Assembly (NCBI RefSeq): GCF_010093815.1
Contig: NW_022985559.1
Span: forward strand, 807,180-871,179
DNA length: 64,000 nucleotides
From: Pseudovirgaria hyperparasitica
Taxonomy: Eukaryota > Ascomycota > Dothideomycetes > Acrospermales > Acrospermaceae
Direction of reading: 5' to 3'
Positions 11,953-24,654 of the stretch are shown here, piece after piece (position 1 is the first letter of the stretch; each line of letters starts with the position of its first letter). The notes under the pieces were generated by a model. That model was not told where the DNA came from. It searched no databases and saw nothing but the letters and a program-made list of their open reading frames with translations. Both the position numbers and the translations under genes were made by a program.

Positions 11953-12660
11953 ATAGTATCCGTCTTTTTCATTTGAATAGCCGTTGGTTCATAGGATAAT
12001 ATCCGATGTCGTCCTGAGGCACGAGGAGGGTGCGTGATTCGTGTGGTTCGCGTGTTTGATGCTTGACGAGCTGGCAAGGTTTGTGAGGCTTGAGGGCTAT
12101 AATAAGCGCATCAGTATGGATATATAACCGCCTTCTCCATGTTTTCCTCTTACGTTCTACCATTATGATCTCTCGTACGAGTCTGTGTGTTATCCTGGCC
12201 TCTAATTCTCACTTCTCATGTCTTGCTGCGGCTTGCTGTGGTATGTTGGAATGCGGAATAGGTGTATGATATGTGCTTCACGGGTGTGAGGGACCTGTGA
12301 GAACTGTAGTGGTGCGTGACTTCGTTCATACAGCTTCTCTCCATTGAGGGAGTTGTGGTACTCTTCTTCTTCCGTCTCTTCTCCTTCTCTTCCATCCCCT
12401 CCTCATGACCCCGTAATCACATAGAGTGTTATATATCCCAACACAAACCTCCTAGCCTCCGAAGCGCACGGCTCGTAATCTCCCTAGCTCATAGCTTCTG
12501 ACTCGTCTTTGTACCACGCGGCCGATGTGCTGTTTGTATCTGTATATGCTAATCTTAGCGTTGTCGACAGGTCGTATACGTTTTGAGAGGTAGGGTCGAA
12601 GAGTCCAGGAGGTCTGGCGGTACTGGATTCGAAGGCTTGGAGGTTTGAAGGCTTGAAGGT
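11953..12660. other. Gene-free stretch
   Basis: No supported gene. The pyrimidine-rich patch TCTTCTTCTTCCGTCTCTTC lies near 12363-12382, and imperfect GAAGGCTTGGAGGTTT copies precede the next tandem repeat. Confidence 0.45.
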
Positions 12661-12731
12661 TTGGAGGCTTGGAGCTTTGTAGCTTTGGAGGCTTGGAGCT
12701 TTGTAGCTTTGGAGGCTTGGAGCTTTGTGCT
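12661..12731. repeat. 24-bp tandem repeat, about three copies
   Basis: The unit TTGGAGGCTTGGAGCTTTGT plus AGCT is repeated almost perfectly three times, preceded from about 12628 by degenerate relatives of the half-unit (GAAGGCTTGGAGGTTT). Confidence 0.9.
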
Positions 12732-13031
12732 GTGTTTGTGTCTGGAGTTTGCGTCAGCGTGATGTTCTGCTTATCCTTGGGCCATCATTAGGGATGGAGG
12801 CTCTTGTGCCCGTGAAATCGATGCTGTTCTGCGCTCCCGAGCATCTACGGCTCTTTCTGTCAAGTGATGTATGTGAGGCTCAGTGATTCAGAGGGAGCGT
12901 ATAGGTTTGATAGGGACGGCGGAGCTCCCATTTTGTCATGATTGGTTTGTAGGCTTAGAGTATCGAATTGCGGAGTATTAAGAGCGTTTCAGGGAGTGTG
13001 GGTTTGTAAGGGAGGCCAACTAAGTAACAAA

Positions 13032-13340
13032 GTGTGGGATGGTGTTTTTTTGTCCATGACACCTCATGATTCCTTTGGTCCTAGACGGATCTGTGAGCTT
13101 GAGGCTTCGTTTCAGGGAGTATTGAGATTGGTTCATGGATTATCAAGATTGTTTCAAGGAGTGTTGGTTCGTTAGGGAGAGGAGAGTGTGGGACAGTGTT
13201 TGCTTCCGGCCATGACGTATTTCGTTGTGGACGTGACTAAGGTTGTCACTTTAGTTTGAGGAGAGTGTCGGATGGTGTTTGTTCTCGGCGATGACTTCCT
13301 TCATTCTAGACAGTTTGTGAGCTCAAGATCTTGACAAGCG
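13032..13340. repeat. Degenerate long-period tandem repeat, about 78 bp
   Basis: The block GTGTGGGAYRGTGTTT followed by a CATGAC/GATGAC box recurs at 13032, 13187 and 13265, i.e. spacings of about 155 and 78 bp. A companion box, CTGTGAGCTTGAGGCTTC, recurs near 13090 and 13480. The copies are strongly diverged and no reading frame persists through them. Confidence 0.6.
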
Positions 13341-13675
13341 TGTAAGGGAGGTCGTTATAAGGGATCTGGATCTTCAAGTTCCAGTTATTGGACGCGTGTT
13401 AGGCGCCAAGGTTTGTATTAGGAGTTGTATAGGTTCGAGATGCTGCGGTGGCGAAGCTACGCTCTGGTCCTAGGCTGATCTATGAGCTTGAGGCTTCTTT
13501 CCATCTCTTAGATAGAGTCTGGGTAGTCCCAATCTACCCGTCCCACGTACTTCGGAGTTGTAACCTCGGAATGGCTAGATATTGGGGTAAGGGGTGCTGG
13601 GATGAACATGGAAAGGAGCGCTTGGGAGGGTATTAGATCTTACGTGTGGTAGTTTGTGATATGTACACTGCTTCA

Positions 13676-14089
13676 ACTTGTTTCGTCCTGCTTCGAGCCA
13701 TGCTATGCCACTCAATCAATTTGTCCTACTCGAGGGATCTTGTCCCGCTTGGGCTATCTTGTACTGCTCAAAAGATCTTGTCCTGCTCAAAGGATTTTGT
13801 CCTGCTCGAGCCATTGTGTCTGCTCGAGACACATTGTTCTGCTTCGAGCTGTCTGATTCTGCTTGAGGCAGCTTCTCCTGCTCAAGATATGCTATTTTGC
13901 TCCAGGGGTTTTGTCCTGCTGGAGGTATTATGTCCCTCTCAAGCCACCTTACCCTGATTTGATCTGCTTCGGCATAGCTTGTTCTGCTTGAGGGATCCAA
14001 TCCTGCTTCTAGGTATCTTGTCTTGCTCACAGTAGCTTATCCTGCTCTACCCAGTTTATCCTGCTCGAGTCATCTTGTCCTATTAGGCA
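13676..14089. repeat. 19-bp degenerate minisatellite, about 20 copies
   Basis: A consensus close to TCTTGTCCTGCTCGAGGNA recurs about every 18-20 bp across some 410 bp, with many substitutions and occasional 1-bp length changes. The unit is not a multiple of three, so overlapping open stretches with FVLL/SCS-like repeats are by-products rather than a repeat protein. Confidence 0.88.
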
Positions 14090-14858
14090 TTTTTGGGCGT
14101 GATAGGGGGCGTTGCATAGATGATATAGGATATCCTACCAGGCAGATAAGGGTCAGTATATGGGATGTAGCATCGATTTGGCCCGTTGGAACTTGGAGAT
14201 ACCCAGACCTCATCTTGATAAAGCTTCTCTATGATAAATAGAGCACTGCCGTTTATTGTTCCACTCACTATCGAACGAATTACCTTGACTCTACAAGTCG
14301 ATCTCTCCCTTCTAAGTATGCTGAAGGACTTCCGTGCACATCCCTGATCTCAAGCTCCACAAAATCCCGCTAGCACAATCCCCTGCGTGTTTGCCTATTG
14401 TTTACCCTCCCACTTAACCCGCAGCTTACCCGGCATCGCGCACAGGATTTTAAGTTCTTCTGTGAGCTTCATCTACAGATCTCTCCACCTTTGTCTCAAC
14501 ATCCCCTTGCAACGCCAGATCTTTTCCCAACGTACTTCTTTAGCAAGCAACTTAAGTATCACCCTTCTCATACGTAGCTCTAGCATCTTTTCTGTTCAGA
14601 GACTGTCTCCTACCCTCGGTGGTCTCTCATCTCTATCGACTTTCGAAGGTATGTTCCCTGATCTGCTTCTTCATCAACCAGCTTGATAAACACGCAGCTC
14701 ATCGTCAAGATTTTCATTATTTCTTTGCTCAAGACTCACATCTTGTTGTCTTTTAGTCTTTTGTCTCTGCCGTCTATCAGAAAATATCTCCTTATCGCAG
14801 CTCTTTGCCAATCTAGACTCTCGCCACCTATCCTCAAAAACCTTTACAAGCTTTCAAA
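14090..14858. other. Upstream region of the orphan gene
   Basis: Strongly pyrimidine-rich on the plus strand from about 14280 (runs such as TCTCTCCCTTCT), as is common in ascomycete promoters and 5' leaders. Short open stretches here lack any family signature. Confidence 0.45.
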
Positions 14859-16138
14859 ATGAACTCTACTGGATCCGACCTTAATCTGGGACCTGACCAA
14901 CCCATTATAGACCTTATAGACCCGTACAGCCTCGTTCCCAGCTACGAATGGCGCAATGGAGAGCCTCAATCATCAGAGGTGTGGTACCATGATAGAGTCT
15001 ATAACCGCATAGTTGGCTACAATAGACTAGGCTCCTTTGCAGAGCTCATTAGAGGCTTCAACCTCTATCCTCACCTCTACTGGATCATCACCATGAACAT
15101 CCGCCAGTACATCCTCGACCACAACCTCTGGGATCTGGACCTCGGCCAGCAAGCAGACAAAGATCAAGCCCTCGCCAGCATGGAAGTCATCAGAAGGCGC
15201 TTCGCCATCGAGCTCGGCCCCGGCGCCCCTGCCAGCAAAAATATCGCCTCTCCCTCCGAAGCCTGGCGTGCCAAAGCCCTCCAGGGCTGGTTCCAGCGCG
15301 AGCGAGATTACGTGCGTAAAAACCACACCTCCTGGAAGCTCACCGGCCTCTCCCCTGTCTGCCCAGTATACCCGCACAACAACCTCGACCTGTCTGCCTC
15401 CACCAACCGCTCCAACCCGCACCGCCCGAACTTCCAGCCCCAGGCCATCATCATCGCCTTCCCCAACCACCCAATCATCACCCAGCACGACCTGATGCTG
15501 GTGCCGCTGGATGAGCTCCGCAAAGACATGACGGCGCCGCTACGCGATCTCATCCCGGCTCCCCACGTAGATACGAACCCGCGCTTCCCCAGCCGTCCGG
15601 TACGATACTCCGGCTTTGACCTCACCAAGCTGGTCTGCGCCATCCAGGCCCGGCTGAATCGCCCCAACGTGCTCAAAAATGGCGCCATCTACTACCACCA
15701 TGACGGGGTGCGTGTCTTTATCAAGACCAGCGACGACGTCGGTGCCTTCTTGGTGGCCAAGCGCGCTGAGACCTGGACGAAGCCGTTCTACGAGCTTCGA
15801 GTGGTACGTTTTCAGAATACACCCCTCTTCCGCCCTACCCCTTTTCTCTAGGGAGTTGAAACTAATAGTTACTATAGCGGAGTGTGCTGAGCGGTAAGGG
15901 CCAGGAGGTCATCGACAAGGAGGATTTCGTCTGGGCGTTCGACGGCGAGTATGTCCCGCCACAATGGTCCGAGAGGGTCATCGGGACCGGGCGACTCGCC
16001 GAGTCGCAGGAGGTGAAGCGCCTGGAGATAGTTGCGCGGAGGGCGGAGAGGGAGAGGGAATGGCTCCGCCTTGCGGAAGCAAGGTCGCACTTGAAGAGGT
16101 GCTTCAAGGATAGCATGAAACCTCGCACTATGTATTAA
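14859..16138 (+). CDS. Orphan protein of 401 residues at the edge of the repeat island
   Basis: Two exons, 14859-15803 and 15878-16138, separated by a 74-bp intron (GTACGT...ACTATAG) in phase 0. The start context is good (TTTCAAAATGAAC). I do not recognise a family. The protein has no signal peptide and no membrane segments. It opens with MNSTGSDLNLGPDQPIIDLIDP, continues as an aromatic-rich globular region, and ends in a highly charged helix (VARRAEREREWLRLAEARSH). Codon use in the main exon is GC-rich and normal, with no RIP-like texture, yet the stop codon is the last ordinary sequence before the AT-rich block. It may belong to a fungal-restricted family. Reality of the gene is well supported by the open frame of 315 codons continued in phase by 86 more. 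Confidence 0.78.
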
Positions 16139-16598
16139 TTAGACCCGGCACTGTAGTAATAGAAATCGTTTAAACAAGTACTATCAAGTGTAACCTTAGA
16201 TTATGCTTCTAGTGAATGATATATACACCACGTAGTATATCTAACATCACCTAGTATAGACTTAGCTATAGTACTATCTAGTAGAACTTCTAATTACTAT
16301 CTTATTAAAATTCTATCTTTCTTTATATATAACTTAGAGCTCTATGAAATTATATATACTATAGAATAGAGTAAGTCTCTATCTATATCTAATTCTTATA
16401 TAATATAGATAGTAAAAGGCTTTCTTTAGACTACATCTAGTAGAGTCTTAGAAAGTTATCTTCTACTTCTTATCTATATATTCTAATAGAGAATCTAAGA
16501 GATTATAACTCTATTAAGATAAAACTCTATTATAAAGTCTATCTTCTATAACTTTTAAGAGCTATTTACTACTTAATATCTCTTATATATTTTATAAT
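16139..16598. repeat. AT-rich satellite-like DNA left of the first retroelement
   Basis: Related boxes (AAAGTTATCTTCTACTTCTTATCT, split here by diverged bases, and AGAGCTATTTACTACTTAAT) recur about 108 bp apart, matching the period of the 106-bp satellite seen at the right edge. Strongly decayed. Confidence 0.5.
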
Positions 16599-16603
16599 AC
16601 TAG

Positions 16604-16841
16604 TGTAAAGAGTAAAGACGTAGGATAGTAGTCTAACAGTTTATAGAGAGACATAGGAATGTATTTATAGGGTAGTCTCACTCTCATACGAGGTTAATTC
16701 CTAACGAGCAGGAGTCGGTTTATACGGTCCACTTATATAGTAACCTCGCTTAACTTAGCTAACTCGACCCAGCTCTAGCCACTACGTGGCTACATGGATT
16801 AGAATAGTCTATATAGGTCCGTTATAGTTCCCGTCCTAATA
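16604..16841 (-). repeat. LTR (3') of Gypsy copy 1
   Basis: 238 bp, about 94% identical to 24412-24649. TGTAAAGAG at its left edge; flanked by ACTAG. Confidence 0.9.
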
Positions 16842-17329
16842 ATATCCTTCTTCTTTTTATGCTTCGCCCCGAAGCACTTAAGTATATATAATCCTAAGTC
16901 TCTATAATCTATCGTGTACCTATATATCCGTGACTAAGTTTCTATAACGTTATAACTATCCTTAATATAGGTGAACTCGAGATTCTAGTTTACTTTTACT
17001 AGTTTATACACGCGCTTATTCCTTACTTCGTGGCTACTACCTAGGATATATAATTACTACTCTAGTCGAGTATATATTTAGCTTCGCTCGCCTTTGATTT
17101 TATTCTCTAGTATATCTACCTCGCTCTTAAGGTAAGTCGTTAATTCATATACTATCTTCCCTAGTTTAGGTTTAGAAGGGTCTATTATAGTCCATTCTTA
17201 TTAGAACCGGTCCTATATGACCTATTCGCGTTATTACGGTTACTAATTTAGCTTTATTAATTACCGTTAAGGGTGGACGAATATTCCTTCCTTAGATCTT
17301 TAGCTAACGTGTGTATATAGATATCTAAT

Positions 17330-18650
17330 ACTAGTCCTATCTCTAAGCCTATCTCCTCCTCTCGTAAGACTCGCTCTAAAGGTATTACCTCCTCCCCGGC
17401 TACGCCGGCTAAGAAGCCTACCTATCGCGGTAGTACGAAGGCGCGCTCTAAGTTAGAGAAGAGAGTAGCTAGGGCTACTACTACTACTTCTGCCTCTACT
17501 ACTAATGTAGCTACTAGTCGCTCTAATCTAGGTGATTCTAGTACTAAATTTATGGATGAAGCGGTCGTAAGTTCTCCCCTCGCTCTAACGCGCACGCCGT
17601 CTACTCTATCTCCTCTAGAGGATGAAGAAGATCTCGTTATAGATAATAATTATAAGCCCTCGCGCTTACCCACGCCGCCGCCTCGCCGCTCTTCCTTCCG
17701 GTCTAATATAGACCGATTTAGTTACTCTAGGTCCTTTTAGAACCTTAATATCCGCTCTAAACCCTAGCCTACTAATAATAAGGCCTGGGTCGCCGAGGAT
17801 ACTAAACGTGGTCGCGGTTTACGCTATAGGAAAACGGCGAACTACGGTTCGATATACTATAAGTATATTAAGGGCTATATAGCCGGCTCTAAATATCTCT
17901 TTCGCTCTAACTCTAGTATTAGCTGCTACTCTACTAACCGCGACGGGCCTATACACCCTATCTTTACTCTACCTACCCGCTACTACCGCTATACCGTGAC
18001 TAGTAAGACTTATCTATAGGTGAGTATAATGGGCTATCTTAGTCTAGTGTAATCTAAAGTTATCCGCGCTAATACATTCTTAGGTTCCTATGCGTATATA
18101 AGATATATATAACGACCTTCGCGTCCGTGAGACCCTCGGGGGTCCTTATAGCTACCTATCTACTATATAGAGGGAGTTTAGGGAGCGCTATAAGCTCTTT
18201 CTAGAGGTTATTAAAGTGTAAGTTACGAACACGTTAATTATTTTTAACATCTATTAATATTTCTAGCCGCCGCGAGATCCCTAGCGCCTAGGCTACCTAT
18301 TCTAGGGAGTCTATTCTAGCTATAGAGGCCGTAGAGAGGATTCGCTCTATCCCCCTCTATCCGTCTTACGCTACTAACGGATCTTATAAGAGGTCTACTA
18401 TTTCTCCCTCTAAGTCGCCTCGTAAGAGGGTATATATTCCCTTCTAGATTATTCTAGATCGTATTAGCTAACTTTAGACCTAGTCGCTGCGCTCTAGTGC
18501 TTAAGGCTCTTCCCTCTAGGCTCTAACGGATTAAGTTATTACTCTAGAGGCTAAGGTCGTCGTCCTCCGCCGCTATATCGTGCGGTTAGAGAGAACTATA
18601 CTAGAGGTTAGGACGGATAATAAGATGGAGGAGTAGCTCTATGGTTCTGG
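17330..18650 (+). other. Antisense coding-like segment inside Gypsy copy 1
   Basis: Between the integrase trace and the 3' LTR, the strand opposite to pol shows codon-like texture rich in Ser, Thr, Pro, Lys and Arg, including an open run of 62 codons at 17552-17740. The reverse complement of the same segment occurs in Gypsy copy 2 (about 44700-46060), so it belongs to the family and is not a later insertion. No domain was recognised. Broken in both copies. Confidence 0.5.
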
Positions 18651-21600
18651 CTCTATGGGTTTAGCTCTGTATATTAGCTCTATGTGTTCTAGATCTACTA
18701 TAGGTGGTGCGCGCCGACTCTATTTACCTGGCTTTTATCCGTTTTAGTTCTTTTTAGACCGTTTAGATACCTATCGGCTAGTTCCTAGTAATTTAATTCT
18801 TAACTTAACGATATTATATATGCGCTCGCTTAGCTTATGACTATCGGTTTCTATATTCTAATTTTCCTTAAGTTACCTAAGTGTGGGCACCGCATATTAA
18901 TTAGTTTATCTCTATGAATTCTATTAGAGCACCCGAACTAGTGGCCTAGTGGTTATTAGTTCGGGTACTCTAACCTTTTATGTTTCGTGTTAAGAGTTTA
19001 ATTCTATGGTGGGGTACCTTTTTAGGTTCTTAGTCCCATATTTTTCTCGTGTATAATGGTCCATGTTGGTCCATTCTAGACTCTTCTATGTTATTCTATT
19101 ATGGTATGTCGCGTCGCGTTCCTAAAATGGTTATTTACGCTTTCTTCGCGTCTGGTAACCGTGCGACGCTTAAATTATGGGGCTACTATATAGAGTTTTC
19201 CTAGTGCGCGTCTAGATTTCCTGGTTTAGTACTTCGTTCTCTACGGTATCCTTCTTCTTTTTACGACGACCGCGACGTCGCTATACTTACATTAATAATA
19301 CGCTATTCTACACCTTTTACTTATACGCAGCCATTACCGAACTTAAGATATATACTACTGGTTTCTAGGTGTCCTCGTCCTCGGTGTAGTCCTTCTAACG
19401 GATTCTATATTTCTAAATACCGTCTTTATCGATCCCATGTTCGACAATATAGTCCACTTCGAACACGTCTAGTCTATCTTAGGGTATAATAGAGTATAAC
19501 TATACGTTCGTGCGGCCATATACGTTAGGTTAAAATCTTTTAAGTAGTAAGACGTGGAACACGTTATGGATTCTTATGTTACTTCCTAAGTCGAGCTCGT
19601 AGGCTCTTATACCGATACGACGTTTGATTCGGAAGGGACCAGCCATTTTATAATCGAGCTTCTTATTTACTCGCGACGTTCGTATATTACGGATATTAAG
19701 AAGGACCTCGTCGCCCTCCTCGTACGTCTAATCCTTAGCTAACCTATTATAGTACTTCGTATACGAGTCGTTTACTTATTAGATTATAGCGCGATAGTTG
19801 CGTGCGGTTTCGAAGATTTTAATCGCTAATTCCTAAGCGTGGACGTTCACGTCTGTTATTTAATTAAATTAGACCGTCTAAGGCTTAAAACCTATCCTTG
19901 GACTGCGTCCGAGGTTCGCCTAGAAAGGTATAATATCTATCGTACTATAACGACTATTATTATATACGAACTCTACTATACTTAGTAGGGAGGCCTAGTC
20001 GTTCTACTTGAAATTATAGAATGCGCGTAGATAGGCCTCGAGCGTCTAGTTCTATCGCTCTGTCTAGCTATCCGTCTAAGGATAAAATACTATAGATATA
20101 TTTCTATTTATACTTACTATTTCGTAGAATAACGTCTAGAATTTAGACGTGAAGGTACTTCCTCGGTCCGTAACGATCCTTTTTAGTATACTATGGACCT
20201 TAATAATCTCGTTCTAGAACACCTACGCTAGTTCTTTAGATGTAATCATCTTCTATACCGGGATATACCTAGATATCTTTATAAGTCTATCCACGATAAT
20301 AAGAATAGAATTATAACTTATTCTAAGTATCTCGCTTAGAGGTAAGTTAACTATAAAGTCTATAGTAACATCTTCCTATATAAAGAGGGGGACTAAAAGA
20401 GGCTGTAAATTCCTATATAGCTTATATCTAGGGGCCTTCGTTCTTTGATAAATCGGATAAGTAGCTATCTATTCTTTAACGTACTTAGGTATATCTTCCT
20501 AAAAATAGTACTAACGAATTAAGCTTAGGGTACGTACATACCTAAAGTATCCTACTAGGTTAGCGTTATGGTATCGGCTAACTACGTTAAATCGCGCGTT
20601 ATCTATCGGCATATAGCACTTTCTATTATAGTAAAGTAAGCCGTCCACGAAGGTCCACTTATAGTCTACTTTAGTCTATAATAACCTATCTTACTATATT
20701 TTACGCAACTTTAAAACTGTCGGGTCTATCTTCTATAGATCCATAATTAACTAGGCGAGGTTAATTAGATATTTACGCTGGGTATTATCGCCCTTCCCGA
20801 TAGCGCTAATAAACGGCCTACTAGGGACTTTAGTACCGCGTCTTTGGTTACCGGCTTCGGTCTTAGAGATTTAATTACCGGTATTAATGTTAGCATCTCG
20901 CTAATCACCTAATAACTTAAAATCTAACCTCGTCCTTAAGAGTTGGGCCTATAGCTACTCTAGGACCCTATAGCTACTATAATTCTAGGCGCCTTCTTTA
21001 TAGTTAGGTCTTCTTAATATTCTATTAGCTAGGTTTATACTTCTAGGTCGATGGTAGATTATAAAGTAAAAGTTCGTAAGCTACTTAGCCTATTAAACCT
21101 ATTGACGGTTTAAAACCGTCGTGCTTATAAACCCCTTTAAGTTATAGTAATTAGTTAGTAACTCGACGTCATGTATGGTACCTTTAAGATAATATCGCTA
21201 CTATTTAAACGACTCTACTATTACTAGTAGCTCTTAGTTATAGATAGTGTATCTAGTCTTAATATCGACTATTTTACGCGAGAAGAACGTAACTAGATAC
21301 TATTAGACCTTTTTAGACTTAGTTAGTCTAGGCTAGAAGAGAATACCTAAGATTATAAATTCTAACGCGTCGGTTTTAACGCGGATAGGTTTAGTCGGGT
21401 TAAAGTGCACTAGTAATAGGGTAGTTATAAATGCCTCTTTGATTTTCTCGAAGGAGGCCCTTTCGCCTTCTAATAATTCTATAGGCTACGATTTAATATT
21501 ATACTATTTCTGTCTACCGCGGACCGTAATAGACGAATCTATAGTAGTAGTACGCGCGTTAAGCGGTGCTACTAGCCGGGAGAAGTGCTTAACGAATTTT

Positions 21601-24411
21601 TAGTAGTAATTAGCGAATCTAATAAAGACACGTATATCTCGAACCGATTTTAGTTTAGGCCAGTCCACGATAGTAGCGACCCTATCCCTTTCTATGGTTA
21701 TACCTTGATTAGTAATAACGAAGCTAAGGAAGTTAACGTGGTCCTAGTGGAACTTATATTTAGATAGCTTAATATATAGCTTATGTTTTTCTAGCCTATC
21801 TAGGACTACGCGTATGTGCTAGATGTGTTCTTCTTCGTTATCCGAGAAGATAAGGATATTATCAAGGTATATAATGCACGTCGTGTTAAGTAGGCCTACC
21901 AGCGTGTTATTAATATACGCTTAGAAGGTCCCTAGCGCGTTAGTTAGTCTAAAAGGGACCACTATGTACTTAAAGTGTCCATAACGGGTCCTAAACGCCG
22001 TTTTCTACTTATCGCCCTTCTTAATACGTAGGCGGTAGTAGGCGTCGTATAGATCGAGCTTAGTAAAGATCTTCGCGCGCCCTAGTCTATTAATAGACTT
22101 AGAGATAAGAGGTAGTAGGTAACGATTCTTTCGTGTAATATTATTTAGGCTATAGTAGTCGATATATAGACGGAGACTCCTATTCTTCTTCTTTATAAAG
22201 AGGATTAGGGCTCCGGCTAGGGATATACTAGGTCTAATCTATCCTCGCGTAAGGTTCTTTTCAATGTATTCTCGGAGGACCTATAGCTTAGGTTCTAATA
22301 GAGGGTAGATAGGTCCGTGTGGGGGTTATTAACTATTCTCGAGGTTAATAGTAAGATTAGTAGATTGGTGTTAAGGTAATTCGGACGAGTCGATCGCTAA
22401 CGCGATATATTAGTACATTTTATACTAATATAGTAGGTTTTCATCTACTCTAATACTAAGCTCTCTATTTTAAGTAAGTAAGAGGACGTAGATAGTAGAG
22501 ATTGCCTTTTCGTAGTCCTTCTGGAATTATTCGTCGTCGACTAGCTATACTAGGTTCCATTATAGTGGGTGCATATACCAGCCAGCTATTTTCTAGATAA
22601 AGTCTAGTTTCGGGTTATGTTTTTTAAGCCACGGCATACCGAGGATCATGTTAAAGGGGCTATCTACCACGATGAAGGTTAAGTAGTAGGGTTTCCACTT
22701 CCCCCCGCTATCCTAGATACCGTATTTAATGGTATAGGTACCCTACGATTTAATAGGACCATTAATACTATGGAAGGTAGTATCTATTAGTGCTTAAATA
22801 TCGATATTAAGTTCTCGTGCTCATTAAGTCGATATAACGTTAGTGGCTAAACCGCTATTAAGTATTACGGTCTAATGTTATCCACGGGGGACCTTAATGG
22901 GCCTAGCCTATAGTTCGATATACTAGTTAGCTAGTTATCCCTCTATTTTAGTTACGTCTATAAGTCGCGAGGGTTTCTCGTAGGTAGTTAGTTTTTTATA
23001 TTATATACCGGGTAGTTAGGCGCGATATGTCCTAGCTACTAGCACTTATAGCATGTAACTAACTTAGTATCTATATTAGTATTCGGTGGTTTCCTAGAGC
23101 GGTACTCGGGTACTATATGGCCTATCCTACTATAAGTATAGTAGATGACTTTAGGTCGTTTATATGAGTCGTTTCTCGCGTCTCGATATATCGACTAGTG
23201 GAAAGATCCGCGGTATAGGTCTCGTCTTCTCGAGTTCATAGAGTGGTAGCGCCCACGAGGTATTCCGCGCGATCTATTACTAAACCGGTCCTCTTTAGAC
23301 GATTTCGCATCGGGTTAGATTAATAGGGATAGTCGTGCGCCTGTATAACGTTAGTTATTCATTATACGCTAATGTCGTTCTACGAGATTCGCGAGTACCT
23401 AAAGGTTAGTAGAGATAGACGTTATAAGGTTAATACGTTCCTTTACGCTCGGGTTAAGGGACCTTTTAAAGTCGTCGCATTATTAAACCATGCGATCTTC
23501 CTTAGCTTCTCTCTAGAGAGGTCGGAGGTATTTAAGGAGTTATAACGGGGATTATCTTTCTTACTATTAAGTCTTAAAGATATAGCTCTAAGTCTATTCG
23601 CGTCGCTTAGCTCTATCGCTAAAGTATTAAAGGAGGAATTCGGTGAACGTGTCCTAGTTATACGCATCCTTAGGGTGTTCGATTCGATATACCATCTAAC
23701 GTTTAGATAGCGTTAGGTCTAGGTAGTTCTATACGAACCTAATCTTATTACTATCGTTCGTGAATAGGTGGAAGAATCGGCTATACTAGTAAGCCTATTC
23801 GTGAAAGCTCCTCCTGGTTTTACCGTCGAAGTAAGGTGGTTTCTTAGGCCGAGGCAACTAGGATAGTAATAGACTTAGTTAGACTATTTCGGCTTAAGTT
23901 GGTCCATATTAGTATAGGTTAGTTACTACTAGTACTAAAGCGCGTAGTGCGGCTTTAAGTCTAGCGGTTTATCCTCGCGCTTCGTCGAGTTCGCGAAGTT
24001 ACTATTTAAGCTACGCCTAACGCTACCTTTCCGCGTGTAGCCTAGTATACACGTCGTCGTAAGGCGTGGTTAACGTTAGTTAGTTCTAACGAATTAGTTC
24101 GTTAACGTTAATAGGGTCTAGTCTTATAGTAAGGATGGGTCTAGTATAGTATGAACTAGACCGCGATGGAGTATAATGGACTCCTTCCTTATTATCTAGG
24201 TAGTCTTCTACGGTTACACGGAATGCCGTACTAGTTATTAGTATGATAGCTTATAGGGTATACTTATTAGTGGAGGTGGTCGTAGGGAGACTATTCTCCT
24301 CGTTTAGGTTTGGGGAGAGTCTCTTATAGAAGGTCGTGCCACGGGTATTATAGCGTGTAGTAGGAGCCATCTCTATAAGCTGCCGTCGTGCTATATAGAG
24401 AGGAATTAAAA

Positions 24412-24649
24412 TATAAAGAGTGAAGACATAGGATAGTAGTCTAATAGTTCATAGAGAGACATAGGAATATATTTATAGGGTAGTCTCACTCTTATACGAG
24501 GTTGATTCCTAACGAGTAGGAGTCGGTTTATACGGTCTACTTATATAGTGACCTCGCTTAACTTAGCTGACTCGACCTAGCTCTGGCCACTACGTGGCTA
24601 CATGGATTAGAATAGTCTATATAGGTCCGTTATGGTTCCCGTCCTAATA
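24412..24649 (-). repeat. LTR (5') of Gypsy copy 1
   Basis: 238 bp, pairs with 16604-16841; followed by the target duplication ACTAG at 24650-24654. Confidence 0.9.
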
Positions 24650-24654
24650 ACTAG

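Larger units (their letters stand above)
16604..24649 (-). mobile_element. Ty3/Gypsy LTR retrotransposon fossil (chromovirus type), copy 1
   Basis: 8046 bp with two 238-bp LTRs (16604-16841, 24412-24649) and a perfect 5-bp target duplication ACTAG (16599-16603, 24650-24654). Orientation is minus. A polypurine tract lies just inside the left (3') LTR. Traces of gag sit at the right, then protease, reverse transcriptase (YLDN-type catalytic box near 21850-21880), RNase H, and integrase ending in a chromodomain-like stretch near 19400-19500. A further 2.5-kb segment between integrase and the 3' LTR has its best coding texture on the opposite strand. The copy is broken by many RIP-type changes throughout. 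The LTRs differ at about 15 sites, all transitions, so divergence reflects RIP and does not give a clean age. Confidence 0.9.

Noticed and set aside
13646-13957. 103-codon frame with repeated Leu/Cys/Ser motifs
   Set aside because: Produced by the 19-bp minisatellite; the period is not a multiple of three, so the motifs shift frame.
14387-14686. 99-codon frame upstream of the orphan gene
   Set aside because: Pyrimidine-rich leader sequence; no splice link into the 14859 start was found.
15027-15488. 153-codon minus-strand frame opposite the orphan gene
   Set aside because: Gly/Val-rich antisense shadow; the plus-strand frame is longer and spliced in phase.
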